From Lamprobacter sp964516305 (GTDB lineage Bacteria > Pseudomonadota > Gammaproteobacteria > Chromatiales > Chromatiaceae), in NCBI GenBank assembly GCA_964516305.1, contig CAZEZH010000074.1, positions 1 to 15,831 on the forward strand: a stretch of DNA of 15,831 bases, written 5' to 3'. Positions 1-6,588 of this stretch are shown here, one piece after another (the first letter of the stretch is position 1; every line of letters starts with the position of its first letter). The notes beneath the pieces are model-generated. The model saw only the letters and a list, made by a program, of their open reading frames with translations, was not told the DNA's origin and did no database searches. The position numbers and the translations under genes are program-made.

Positions 1-588
1 GATGGCCGCCTCGTCGAGGATGCAGGCCTCCTCGCACTTGCCGCAGCCGGTGCAGGTCTCGGCATGCACCACTGGGATCAGCAGCGCCTGCTGGCCGGAG
101 CGCTCGTGGTACTGGGTCTCGAGCGTGATCGCGTCGCCGCGGATTGGGCAGATGTCGAAGCAGACCTCGCAGCGCTGCCCCTGGAAGGCGATGCAGGCGT
201 CTTGATCGCTGACGATGGCGAGACCCATGTCGGCTTTGTTGATGTCGGTGAGCGCATGGTCCAGCGCATTGCTAGGACAGGCGGTGACGCAGGGGATGTC
301 CTCGCACATCTCGCAGCCCGCCTCGCGGGCGATGAAGTAGGGCGTGCCGGTCGGGATATCCTGCCCGAGTCTGGCCAAGTGCAGCATGTCGAACGGGCAA
401 TCGCGCACGCACAGCCCGCAGCGGATGCAGGCGCCGTTGAAGTCGTCCTCGGGCTGTGCGCCAGGTGGGCGCAAGGCCCAGGCCGGCAGACTCGCCGCCC
501 GCTGGCTATAGAGCCCGAGCCCGAGCCCGAGCAGACCGACCCCAGTAGCGGCACGCAGTGAGTCAAACACAAAGTCGCGGCGGTTCAT
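1..588 (-). CDS. napG: NapG-like ferredoxin-type protein, four [4Fe-4S] clusters (3' end outside window)
   Basis: The reading frame runs from an ATG at 588 off the left edge, giving 196 residues without a stop. The N-terminus begins MNRRDF, a twin-arginine-like motif, followed by a hydrophobic stretch (about residues 13-27), as expected for a Tat-exported or membrane-anchored ferredoxin. Four cysteine groups are visible: C54/57/60/64, C92/95/100/104, C132/140/143/147 and C179/182/185/189. The third group has the wider first spacing seen in NapG/MauM proteins. In the Nap system NapG works with the membrane protein NapH to pass electrons from quinol to periplasmic nitrate reductase. Here the upstream partner is an octaheme cytochrome, so it may feed or drain that enzyme instead (inference). 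No Shine-Dalgarno sequence is visible before the ATG; the upstream bases are a short repeated GAAGGCT. A napH gene would be expected just beyond the left edge. A generic 4Fe-4S subunit of another complex is the main alternative. Confidence 0.85.
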   Translation of the reverse strand, partial: MNRRDFVFDSLRAATGVGLLGLGLGLYSQRAASLPAWALRPPGAQPEDDFNGACIRCGLCVRDCPFDMLHLARLGQDIPTGTPYFIAREAGCEMCEDIPCVTACPSNALDHALTDINKADMGLAIVSDQDACIAFQGQRCEVCFDICPIRGDAITLETQYHERSGQQALLIPVVHAETCTGCGKCEEACILDEAAI

Positions 589-634
589 TTGAAGGCTGAA
601 GGCTGAAGTTTTTACGGCGATCGATCGTCGCTTC

Positions 635-691
635 TAACGCTCATAGCGCGGTGCCACCCCGGAAGATGAATCGCGTGAGATTCACGTTAAA
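635..691 (+). repeat. Left terminal inverted repeat
   Basis: This arm begins TAACGCTCAT and contains the core CACCCCGGAA (656-665) and CGCGTGAGATTCA (672-684). It pairs with the arm at 940-994. Its outer end is 46 bp upstream of the napG start codon, where an upstream promoter or leader for that gene would lie. Confidence 0.75.
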
Positions 692-939
692 GGGCTTGGT
701 GCCTGATACGGCGATAGCGGCTCACGCTCGTCGATCTTACCATGTTGCGCTGAATCCTCTTTCTGCTGCTTCCGGCTGTGAAACCGGTCGATTCCGGGCA
801 GGTGCAGATGTGCAGTGGCCGCCTTGCCAACCAGCGGCTGAAAGACGAGATCCTGCGAGAAGGTTGCCCGTTCTTTGAGTGGTCAGCAGGCCTTCAGGTG
901 GGGATTGCGGGATGACACTGTGGCTTCCATGTCTGTACC

Positions 940-994
940 TTAACCTGAATCTCACGCGATCATTTTCCGGGGTGGCGCCGCGCCATGAGCGTTA
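940..994 (-). repeat. Right terminal inverted repeat, containing the TPR gene stop codon
   Basis: Read on the minus strand from 994, this arm begins TAACGCTCAT and follows the left arm base for base, apart from a few substitutions and one missing A. The first three bases on the minus strand (994-992) are the TAA stop of the TPR gene. The element therefore supplies or exactly abuts that stop. Confidence 0.75.
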
Positions 995-1549
995 AGGTGC
1001 CGACGCCGTCTGCTCGATGCGGGTGAGGAGGGCGTCGATGTCCGTACTCTTGCTGGGCTTGAGGCGCTTGGCTTCGGTGAGGGCGGCCTTGGCGGGACCG
1101 GCCTGTTTCAGATGCAAGTAGGCCATGCCGAGGCCGATGAAGGCGCCGGCGTTCTGATTGTCGCTGCTGATGGCTCGTTGGAATTGATCGATGGCGCTGC
1201 TGTAGTCCTGGCCGAGCAGGTAGGCGCCGCCGAGGCGGGTGTAGGCGAGGCTTGAAGAGGGGTCGGCGGCGATCGCCTGGTTTAGGGTGGCGATGGCGGT
1301 CTGGGTCTCGCCGCGCTCGAGCTGCGCTTCGGCTTGCTCGATCAGGGTGCCAACGCTGTTGGCTTGGTTGGCGGGGCTGATTGGATTGGCGGATCTGCCT
1401 GGACTGGCGACTGGGCCGCCAGGGCTTACTGGGCTGGTTGAGCTTGCTGCGCTCGCTGGGGTCGATTCAGCGATGCCTTGTTCCGTAGCCAAGGCGATGG
1501 CCAGCGTGAGTATGGTACCGGTAGTGATCAGTCGCAGTGCGTTGTGCAT
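992..1549 (-). CDS. Exported tetratricopeptide-repeat (TPR) protein
   Basis: The product has 185 residues. An N-terminal signal peptide (hydrophobic core about residues 7-21) is followed by a Pro/Ser/Ala-rich linker (about 28-65) and three TPR units at about 66-99, 100-133 and 134-167. The units show the usual pattern of Gly/Ala at position 8 and Ala-x-x-x-(Y/F)-x-x-A-(I/L). TPRs are protein-binding scaffolds, so this is probably a periplasmic assembly or docking factor. The gene follows the octaheme cytochrome gene on the same strand after 170 bp, so a role in maturing or docking that cytochrome is possible (inference). No good Shine-Dalgarno sequence precedes the ATG. The TAA stop lies at the outer end of the inverted-repeat element, so the original C-terminus may have been longer. 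Confidence 0.8.
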   Translation of the reverse strand: MHNALRLITTGTILTLAIALATEQGIAESTPASAASSTSPVSPGGPVASPGRSANPISPANQANSVGTLIEQAEAQLERGETQTAIATLNQAIAADPSSSLAYTRLGGAYLLGQDYSSAIDQFQRAISSDNQNAGAFIGLGMAYLHLKQAGPAKAALTEAKRLKPSKSTDIDALLTRIEQTASAP

Positions 1550-1597
1550 GGCGTTACTTGAGGGCAGTCTTTCGAGCGGCTGTCTTGGACGGTGAGT

Positions 1598-1638
1598 CGC
1601 TCCACTGCGCCGACCCAGCGGTCAAGCGCAGTGGAGCG
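1598..1638. other. Perfect 13-bp stem-loop between cytochrome and TPR genes
   Basis: The segment 1598-1610 (CGCTCCACTGCGC) is exactly complementary to 1626-1638, with a 15-base loop. On the minus (coding) strand no T-run follows the stem, so a classic intrinsic terminator is not supported. An mRNA-stabilising or processing hairpin that raises cytochrome mRNA relative to the downstream genes is a reasonable reading. A weaker 7-bp inverted repeat (1650-1656 with 1675-1681) lies beside it. Confidence 0.6.
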
Positions 1639-1719
1639 TTTCGGTTTCGGCCAGCAGGTGCTAGCCGCTGTCAGTGCTGGCTTCTGAGCCTTTGATCCCT
1701 GAGGGCCAGCAGCGGTTGG

Positions 1720-3225
1720 CTACTTCAGCGAACCCTTGCCATAACGCGCCTCAAAGCCCTTGCGCACGGTCTCGAGCTGCTCCTTGTTCATGCCGTTGAA
1801 GTACCAGTCGTGGCCCTCGATCGGCTTGAAGTGCTCCTCGAGCAGCGCGACCGCGTACTCATCATTGCCGTCCTTCTTGATCACCACCTCCTTCAGCTCC
1901 GGAATCCACTTGAAGTAGGTGTGCTGGGCGACCTCGTACATGCCGTGCCACCAGGTGTAGTCCGGACCACTCATCGAGGCGCCATGGCGGGCACGACGAC
2001 CCTCGTGATGCCAGATCTCCCACCAAGTCCACTCGATCTTCTCGTCGAACGGGGCGGGGGTGATGTAGCCATTCTCCTTTAGGTCATCCATCGCCGCCGC
2101 GATCGGCTTGGCGAACTTATCGTTGTAGAGATAGACCACGTTGTCGAACTGCTCGTAGTGGCCGTCGATCACGCTCTTCTCATGGCAGGCGTAGCAGATG
2201 TCTTCCATCTTGCCGCGGCGGTCTTCCCAGGTCAGCACCTCGACCACGGTGGAGTCCTTGGCGGCGTCGCCAACGGCTGGGATCGGCTGGCCCTCGGGGA
2301 CGTCGAATTCCTGCCCATTCTCAAGCTTGATCAGGTTGATCTTGGTCGAGATCGGTGGCCGCAGGGTCCAGGAGATGCGCTCACCGACATTGTGCGTCGA
2401 GGCCTCATGCGGCGATGCACTCATGTGGCAGGTCGAGCAGGTGGGGGCAGCGCTGTAGTCGATACCGGCGACCCATTTGTCCGACTCGAGATTCATCTCG
2501 TCGACCTTGGCGCGGTAGATGATGCCGTGCTTGGACTCGTTGTAGACCTCGATCTGCGGATGGTCGGGGCCGACGTGGCACTTGCCGCAGGTATCGGGCG
2601 TGCGCGCCTGCGCCTTGCTGAAGCGATGGCGACCATGGCAGGCGGTGCAGGCGCCGAGGCTGCCGTCTGGGTTGATGCGCCCGATGCCGGTGTTGGGCCA
2701 ACTGCCGGCCAGCGGGCGACCCTTGTCCTTGCCCTCGGTGATGAATTCGAGCTCGCCGCCATGGCATTGCTTGCAGCCGGCGTTGACCGCGGCCGGGCCG
2801 CCGACCACCTCGCCGAGTAGGTTATCGAGCGAGCCCAAGATCTGGCCGGCCTTGGCGTGATGCGAGCCGTCCATCTCCTCGAATTCCTTCACGTGACACT
2901 TGGAGCAGTCCTTGGGCGTGACGACGATCGAGACGTAGGTGTCTTCGTGGCGCCAGGCGTCGACATCGCCTTCTTCGGCTTGGTGGCAGTCTAGGCAGGT
3001 GACGCCGTTCTGGCCATGTTGGCTGTGGTTCCATTCCCAATACAGGCCGGGATTCTCGCCCATGTGACAGTCGACGCATTCCTGACCTTTGGGATCACCC
3101 CAGTCGACGCCGGGCTGACCGGCGGGGCGGATGGCATGGGCATTGGCGGCGACGAGCAGGCCAAAGGCGGCCACTAGCAGGTAGCCGAATAGGCCGGCGT
3201 GCGGGCCCGAGCGGGTTCTCGACAT
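1720..3225 (-). CDS. Octaheme c-type cytochrome, hydroxylamine oxidoreductase (HAO) family
   Basis: The product has 501 residues. The ATG at 3225 is preferred over one 33 bases upstream because GAGGAG precedes it by 8 bases and a clean signal peptide (about 1-31, ending AHA) follows. Eight CXXCH motifs begin at C50, C77, C107, C151, C193, C213, C263 and C344. The segments around H278-W286 and 405-430 (with the GRRARHGASM and PDYTWWHG patterns) resemble the HAO family. Members oxidise hydroxylamine (ammonia oxidisers, anammox) or reduce nitrite or hydroxylamine (epsilon-Hao type). The oxidising type is set by a C-terminal tyrosine cross-linked to heme P460. Y423 and Y430 lie in about the right region, but I cannot assign either without an alignment. 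No C-terminal membrane helix is seen, so the protein is probably soluble and periplasmic. It heads the minus-strand cluster with the TPR protein and NapG-like ferredoxin. Confidence 0.88.
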   Translation of the reverse strand: MSRTRSGPHAGLFGYLLVAAFGLLVAANAHAIRPAGQPGVDWGDPKGQECVDCHMGENPGLYWEWNHSQHGQNGVTCLDCHQAEEGDVDAWRHEDTYVSIVVTPKDCSKCHVKEFEEMDGSHHAKAGQILGSLDNLLGEVVGGPAAVNAGCKQCHGGELEFITEGKDKGRPLAGSWPNTGIGRINPDGSLGACTACHGRHRFSKAQARTPDTCGKCHVGPDHPQIEVYNESKHGIIYRAKVDEMNLESDKWVAGIDYSAAPTCSTCHMSASPHEASTHNVGERISWTLRPPISTKINLIKLENGQEFDVPEGQPIPAVGDAAKDSTVVEVLTWEDRRGKMEDICYACHEKSVIDGHYEQFDNVVYLYNDKFAKPIAAAMDDLKENGYITPAPFDEKIEWTWWEIWHHEGRRARHGASMSGPDYTWWHGMYEVAQHTYFKWIPELKEVVIKKDGNDEYAVALLEEHFKPIEGHDWYFNGMNKEQLETVRKGFEARYGKGSLK

Positions 3226-3674
3226 GGTGCACTCTCCTCGATCTTGTCTGGCGGTCATGACTGGCGGTCATGAGCAGCTGGATAGCGCGCCCCTCGTAGT
3301 TTCTGGCGCTGGAGTGGGCGGGCAGTTAGAGGCCGGAGCCGGGCGAAATCCACAGCAAGGTGAAGAGGTCGTCGGGCTCGGTCTCGCGAGTCATGCTGTG
3401 CTAGCAGGGGCGTGCAAACCTTGATCCGTCTCATGAATGGCCAGTGGGTCGGTTCAGAACCTCGGTAAATTGACGGATATCAATGATCAGCGCGACAACC
3501 AACCCGTGCTTGAGCAGCATCGATGGGCCGACCGGGTCAGGTCTCAGCGTTTCGCAGCAGCGCGTGACTGGTTGCAAACGCCGCTCGAATCCTCTTTGAT
3601 GCAGCCTCGCATGGTCGGGCCAGCGGTTGCGCGATCAGCTTGAGTCTCTTCGATAACGGATAAGCGGATAAGCC
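3226..3674. other. Divergent intergenic region, 449 bp
   Basis: This region lies between the octaheme cytochrome gene (minus) and marC (plus) and must hold both promoters. Apart from the FNR-like box at 3470-3483, I see no convincing gene. The short open frames have no family signature. Just before marC there is a short direct repeat (GGATAAGC twice, 3658-3673). Confidence 0.6.
3470..3483. promoter_or_regulatory. FNR/Anr/Dnr-like binding site
   Basis: The bases TTGACGGATATCAA match the FNR/CRP-family consensus TTGAT-N4-ATCAA at nine of ten fixed positions. The site is palindromic and sits in the divergent region, centred about 250 bp before the cytochrome start codon and about 198 bp before marC. 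Control of an HAO-family cytochrome by an oxygen- or NO-sensing regulator is biologically sensible. I could not find a clear -10 at the class I or class II distance on either strand, so the target promoter is unresolved. Confidence 0.5.
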
Positions 3675-4313
3675 ATGACGGAAAAACTGGTCTTTGAATT
3701 CGTCACCCTGTTTGTGGTGCTGGAGCCGTTCGGGATGCTGGCGGTGTTTCTCGCGGTGACCGCGGGTCTCGAGGCTGCTCAACGCCGCAAAGCTGCGGTG
3801 CTCGCGATCCTGTACGCCTTCGCCGTGCTGGTGTTTTTTGTCGTTGTCGGCGAGTTATTGCTGATCCAAATGGGCATTCCGCTGCGGGCCTTTCAGGTCG
3901 CGGGAGGCCTGTTACTGCTCCTGTATGGGATCGAGATGAGCCTTGGTGCCCATGCGCCCGGTACCGGGCCTTCGGCCGCATCGCATACAGATTCCAGCAG
4001 CAGTATCAACTCGTTGGCCGTGTATCCGCTGGCGATCCCATCGATTGCGGGGCCTGGTGCGATGTTGACCGTGGTGTTGCTGACCGATAATCGTGAGCAC
4101 GCTGTGATCGATCAGCTGATCACCACCGCTGTGCTTGGATCGACCTTGTTCCTGTTCCTGCTCATCCTGCTGGCAGCCAGCCCGATCATGCGGGTGATTG
4201 GCCAGGGCGGTGCCAATGTGCTGCGGCGGGTGATGGGCGTCGTACTCAGCGCGATCGCTGCCAATATGATTCTTGGCGCCTTTCAGGAGTGGCTGGGGCT
4301 GCCGCCGCTGTAG
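3675..4313 (+). CDS. MarC family integral membrane protein
   Basis: The product has 212 residues and about six membrane segments. The N-terminal motif with VVLEPFGMLAVFLAVT is the MarC/YhgN signature, usually reading DP(I/F)GN in other members. A second family motif appears at about 115-125 (YPLAIPSIAGPGAM). MarC proteins are inner-membrane proteins of unknown transport function; the once-proposed role in multiple antibiotic resistance is not upheld. Here the usual Asp-Pro of the N-terminal motif is Glu-Pro. The gene stands alone on the plus strand, divergent from the cytochrome gene and convergent with the DsrE-like gene. No strong Shine-Dalgarno sequence precedes the ATG. Confidence 0.87.
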   Translation: MTEKLVFEFVTLFVVLEPFGMLAVFLAVTAGLEAAQRRKAAVLAILYAFAVLVFFVVVGELLLIQMGIPLRAFQVAGGLLLLLYGIEMSLGAHAPGTGPSAASHTDSSSSINSLAVYPLAIPSIAGPGAMLTVVLLTDNREHAVIDQLITTAVLGSTLFLFLLILLAASPIMRVIGQGGANVLRRVMGVVLSAIAANMILGAFQEWLGLPPL

Positions 4314-4325
4314 TTCAGGCCTATC

Positions 4326-4378
4326 GAAAGCAGGCCTAAAGCAAGCAGGCTTAAAGCAAGCAGGGAGGTGTTCCCTGC
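4326..4378. terminator. Repeat-rich convergent region with short hairpin
   Basis: Three imperfect copies of AAAGCAAGCAGGC(C/T)TA lie in tandem between two convergent genes. The last copy forms a hairpin, 4360-4366 (GCAGGGA) with 4372-4378 (TCCCTGC) around a 5-base loop. No proper T-run follows on either strand, so a bidirectional terminator role is plausible but weak. Confidence 0.35.
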
Positions 4379-4394
4379 ACTGCGGGTGGGTGAC

Positions 4395-4928
4395 TTAAAA
4401 GATTGGGATGGTCGCGTAGCCCTTGGACTGATAGCCGATCTGCGAGACGAAGGTGTTACCAACGAATTCAATGCCTGGCAGCAGGGTGCCGGGGGCGACC
4501 TTGAGCAGCCGCGCGGCAACTGAGCAGGCCTCCATGTGCACGTTCGGCTTGGCCTGCAGCTGCTTGATCTGCTCGGCGATGGCCTCGTAGTGCTGTTCTT
4601 GGTCCAAAGGGACGTCTGTTCGGTCGGTCGAGATCAGCGATAATGAGGGTCCGCGGAAGGTGAAGACCATCTCGGGCTTGACGCCTTGGCGCTTGAGGTC
4701 CTCATAGGTCTCGTCCATGACCTTCAGGTAGAGGGTGAGCTTCTGCGGATCGCCCATGTTGATATCCCAGGCCACCTTGCCGATCTCGACGCCGGCGAGC
4801 GCCCGGCTGTCGTCGGGCTTGGTGGTGGGCGCATCGGCCGCGAGGGTCATGGTGCTGGCGCCTGCGAGACAGCAGGCGGCGACGCAGAGCGCTGCAGCAG
4901 GGTGGCGGAGTTTGAGTGTGAGGGACAT
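4395..4928 (-). CDS. Exported DsrE/DsrF-like family protein
   Basis: The product has 177 residues. An N-terminal export signal is followed by a DsrE-like alpha/beta fold (about 48-177). Cues are the KVAWDINMGDP strand, the VFTFRGPSL strand and the helix with HMEACSVAARLL. The single cysteine in the folded domain is C135, at the place where cytoplasmic DsrE-family proteins carry the sulfur-carrier cysteine. Cytoplasmic DsrE/TusD proteins relay persulfide sulfur; the role of exported homologues is not settled. The signal can be read two ways: cleavage after residue 31, or a lipobox-like VAAC ending at C19. AGAGG lies 9 bases before the ATG. The gene is monocistronic as far as can be seen. Confidence 0.8.
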   Translation of the reverse strand: MSLTLKLRHPAAALCVAACCLAGASTMTLAADAPTTKPDDSRALAGVEIGKVAWDINMGDPQKLTLYLKVMDETYEDLKRQGVKPEMVFTFRGPSLSLISTDRTDVPLDQEQHYEAIAEQIKQLQAKPNVHMEACSVAARLLKVAPGTLLPGIEFVGNTFVSQIGYQSKGYATIPIF

Positions 4929-5286
4929 CGCAGTAGACCTCTGGTGGTTGTGGTCAGGTGTTGGACGGAAGGGATAAAGACCCCGCTGACACTGGGTAAC
5001 GGTTCAAAAGAAACGTAACAATTTGATTAGTTTAATTTTTTGCATCGTTACTGATGGTCGCGCGGGACGGGCGCGCTCAAGGGCACCCTGTCTTACTTGA
5101 AGCGCTCGCGCGCGTTATGCAGCGACTCGCTGAGGCTGCGCCAGGCCTCATCGCCGGAGGCTGGGGTCTCGGGGCTTGATGCGCAACGCGATGGTCGAGC
5201 AGTGCCGATTATAGGGCAGCCCATCGATCTTTGGTCGCGCGCTTCTCGGGTGCTTGTTGCCTTGTCTAGCTGCGGTCAGGATATCG
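4929..5286. other. Intergenic region with AT-rich block
   Basis: A markedly AT-rich block (about 5006-5052) lies upstream of the DsrE-like gene and probably carries its promoter, but I cannot name a clear -35/-10 pair. A short minus-strand frame at 5093-5224 is described separately. On the minus strand a TATAAT-like hexamer occurs near 5211, with no good -35 box in front of it. Confidence 0.4.
5093..5224 (-). CDS. Possible small protein or gene remnant, 43 residues
   Basis: An ATG at 5224 opens a 43-residue frame. Its second half (ending DEAWRSLSESLHNARERFK) reads like the amphipathic C-terminal helix of a real protein, with charged and hydrophobic residues well spaced. There is no clear Shine-Dalgarno sequence and the first half is poor. 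It may be a true small protein, the end of a decayed gene, or chance. I do not recognise a family. Confidence 0.25.
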   Translation of the reverse strand: MGCPIIGTARPSRCASSPETPASGDEAWRSLSESLHNARERFK

Positions 5287-6570
5287 ATGGGAACACACAG
5301 AGGGCTCGAGAAGACCATGGCTTCGATCGATTCCGAGACTGAGCAACGGCCCCCGCTCTGGGAATTGGTCCCGTTGTCTGACTATCGGCTGCCATCCGCG
5401 CCGACCGTGAGAAGCGCGCGGCGCGGCTTGTCGTCGTTGAAACGGTTGTTCGGCCGCCGGCAGCAACAGCCAGAGGGACCGGTGAAGAGCGAGGACGAGC
5501 TACATGCGCTCGAACCCGAGCGTCTGGACGCCGTTGCCGGTGTGATCGATTGGCGTGCAGCGGCGCAAGTGCTGCAATCTGCGCTTGAGCAACGCTCGGC
5601 AGTCGATTCTGCCTGGTTCATCATTAGCCCGCCGTCCGCTGACTATGCGAGTCTGCTCGAGACCTGGGCGGCGCAGCAGGATGCCGCCTGCATCCCGAGT
5701 CCCGCCTATGAGATCGTCGCTGGCGATCATTCGGGCTGGCTCGCCGATCTGCCGGAAGCTGAGGGTTCCTGGGTGCTGCCGCGGCTCGAACGCTGCTGGT
5801 TGCGTCATCCGGCCGGGCTCGAGTTGGTGCGAGACCTGTTTGATCGCCTGCTCAGTCGAAGACTCGGCTTTGGCCTGATCGGCTGCGATAGCTGGGCTTG
5901 GGCCTATCTGCGTTATGTGGTTCCGGTCCAAGCCGTGCGCACGCTGACGCTGCAGGCGCTCGACGGGGAACGGCTGGCGAGCTGCCTGGGTGAGTTGGCG
6001 AGCGGATCGGAGGCCGGTTTAGCGCCAGGGCCGGCGACTGGGCGCGACCAGCGTCCGCGCCGCTTCCGCCATGCACAGAGCGGCAACCTGCTGTTGGCCG
6101 TGAACGAGGACGATGAGACGTCGGTCAGCAGTGAGCTGCGCTATTTGGCGGCCCAGTCCCGAGGCAACCCAGGTGTGGCGCTGCAGCTCTGGCGCGCACG
6201 GCTGCGGTCAGGGCCGGACAAGCCGGAAGTGGCCGATGGTGATGGCGAGGGTGATGCAGAGGCGGACGACGACCCTGAGGTCGAGACCATCTGGGTGGCC
6301 CCGGCACGCGAATTCGAGTTGCCGGGTGGTCTGGACGAGCCCGAGGCGCTGATTCTGCACAGTCTCCTGTTGCACGATGGGCTGCCAACTGAGGTCATTG
6401 AAGGCCTGCTGCCTCATACGCGCTTTCGGACTCGATCCTTGCTGCTGCAGCTCGCCGCTGCTGAAATGCTCGAGTCCGAGCCGGATGGGCGCTGGCGTGT
6501 GACGCCCTTTGCCTACGCCGCGGTGCGCAGCTTCCTTGCTGGGCGCCGTTTCTTGGTGGATGACCTCTAA
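5287..6570 (+). CDS. AAA/STAND-like protein without a P-loop, partner of MscS channel
   Basis: The product has 427 residues if the ATG at 5287 is used (AGGA five bases upstream); a second ATG at 5317 would remove ten residues. After a basic, disordered N-terminus (to about 80), residues 108-215 look like an AAA/STAND nucleotide-binding core. The strand-loop-helix at 110-126 is where a Walker A would lie, but it reads FIISPPSADYASLLETW, with no GKS/T. A lid-like helix with the RGNPGVALQLW pattern (292-302), an acidic linker (316-332) and a winged-helix-like C-terminus (about 351-427) follow. This points to a degenerate, probably non-hydrolysing ATPase relative. It ends 18 bp before an MscS channel gene on the same strand, so a regulatory or adaptor role for that channel is inferred. 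The family is not one I can name. Confidence 0.6.
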   Translation: MGTHRGLEKTMASIDSETEQRPPLWELVPLSDYRLPSAPTVRSARRGLSSLKRLFGRRQQQPEGPVKSEDELHALEPERLDAVAGVIDWRAAAQVLQSALEQRSAVDSAWFIISPPSADYASLLETWAAQQDAACIPSPAYEIVAGDHSGWLADLPEAEGSWVLPRLERCWLRHPAGLELVRDLFDRLLSRRLGFGLIGCDSWAWAYLRYVVPVQAVRTLTLQALDGERLASCLGELASGSEAGLAPGPATGRDQRPRRFRHAQSGNLLLAVNEDDETSVSSELRYLAAQSRGNPGVALQLWRARLRSGPDKPEVADGDGEGDAEADDDPEVETIWVAPAREFELPGGLDEPEALILHSLLLHDGLPTEVIEGLLPHTRFRTRSLLLQLAAAEMLESEPDGRWRVTPFAYAAVRSFLAGRRFLVDDL

Positions 6571-6588
6571 ACGCTGGGAGCCAAGGCC

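Larger units (their letters stand above)
635..994. mobile_element. 360-bp MITE-like element with long terminal inverted repeats
   Basis: The left arm (635-691) and the reverse complement of the right arm (940-994) match over about 57 bases with roughly five substitutions and one single-base gap. Both outer ends read TAACGCTCAT going inwards, so a TA sits at each boundary. This would fit a TA target duplication of the IS630/Tc1-mariner type, but that is inference. The roughly 250-bp interior has no transposase. It has one short open frame on the plus strand (GTG at 778 to the stop at 913-915, 45 residues) that I do not recognise. The element fills most of the gap between the TPR gene and napG. 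A long-stem regulatory RNA or a transposon relic are alternatives. Confidence 0.7.

Noticed and set aside
64..561. Long plus-strand open frame opposite the ferredoxin gene
   Set aside because: It is antisense to the napG frame, which carries four perfectly spaced cysteine clusters; the plus-strand translation has no family features.
2158..2820. 220-residue plus-strand frame opposite the octaheme cytochrome
   Set aside because: It is antisense to eight CXXCH motifs. The long open frame is explained by high GC content.
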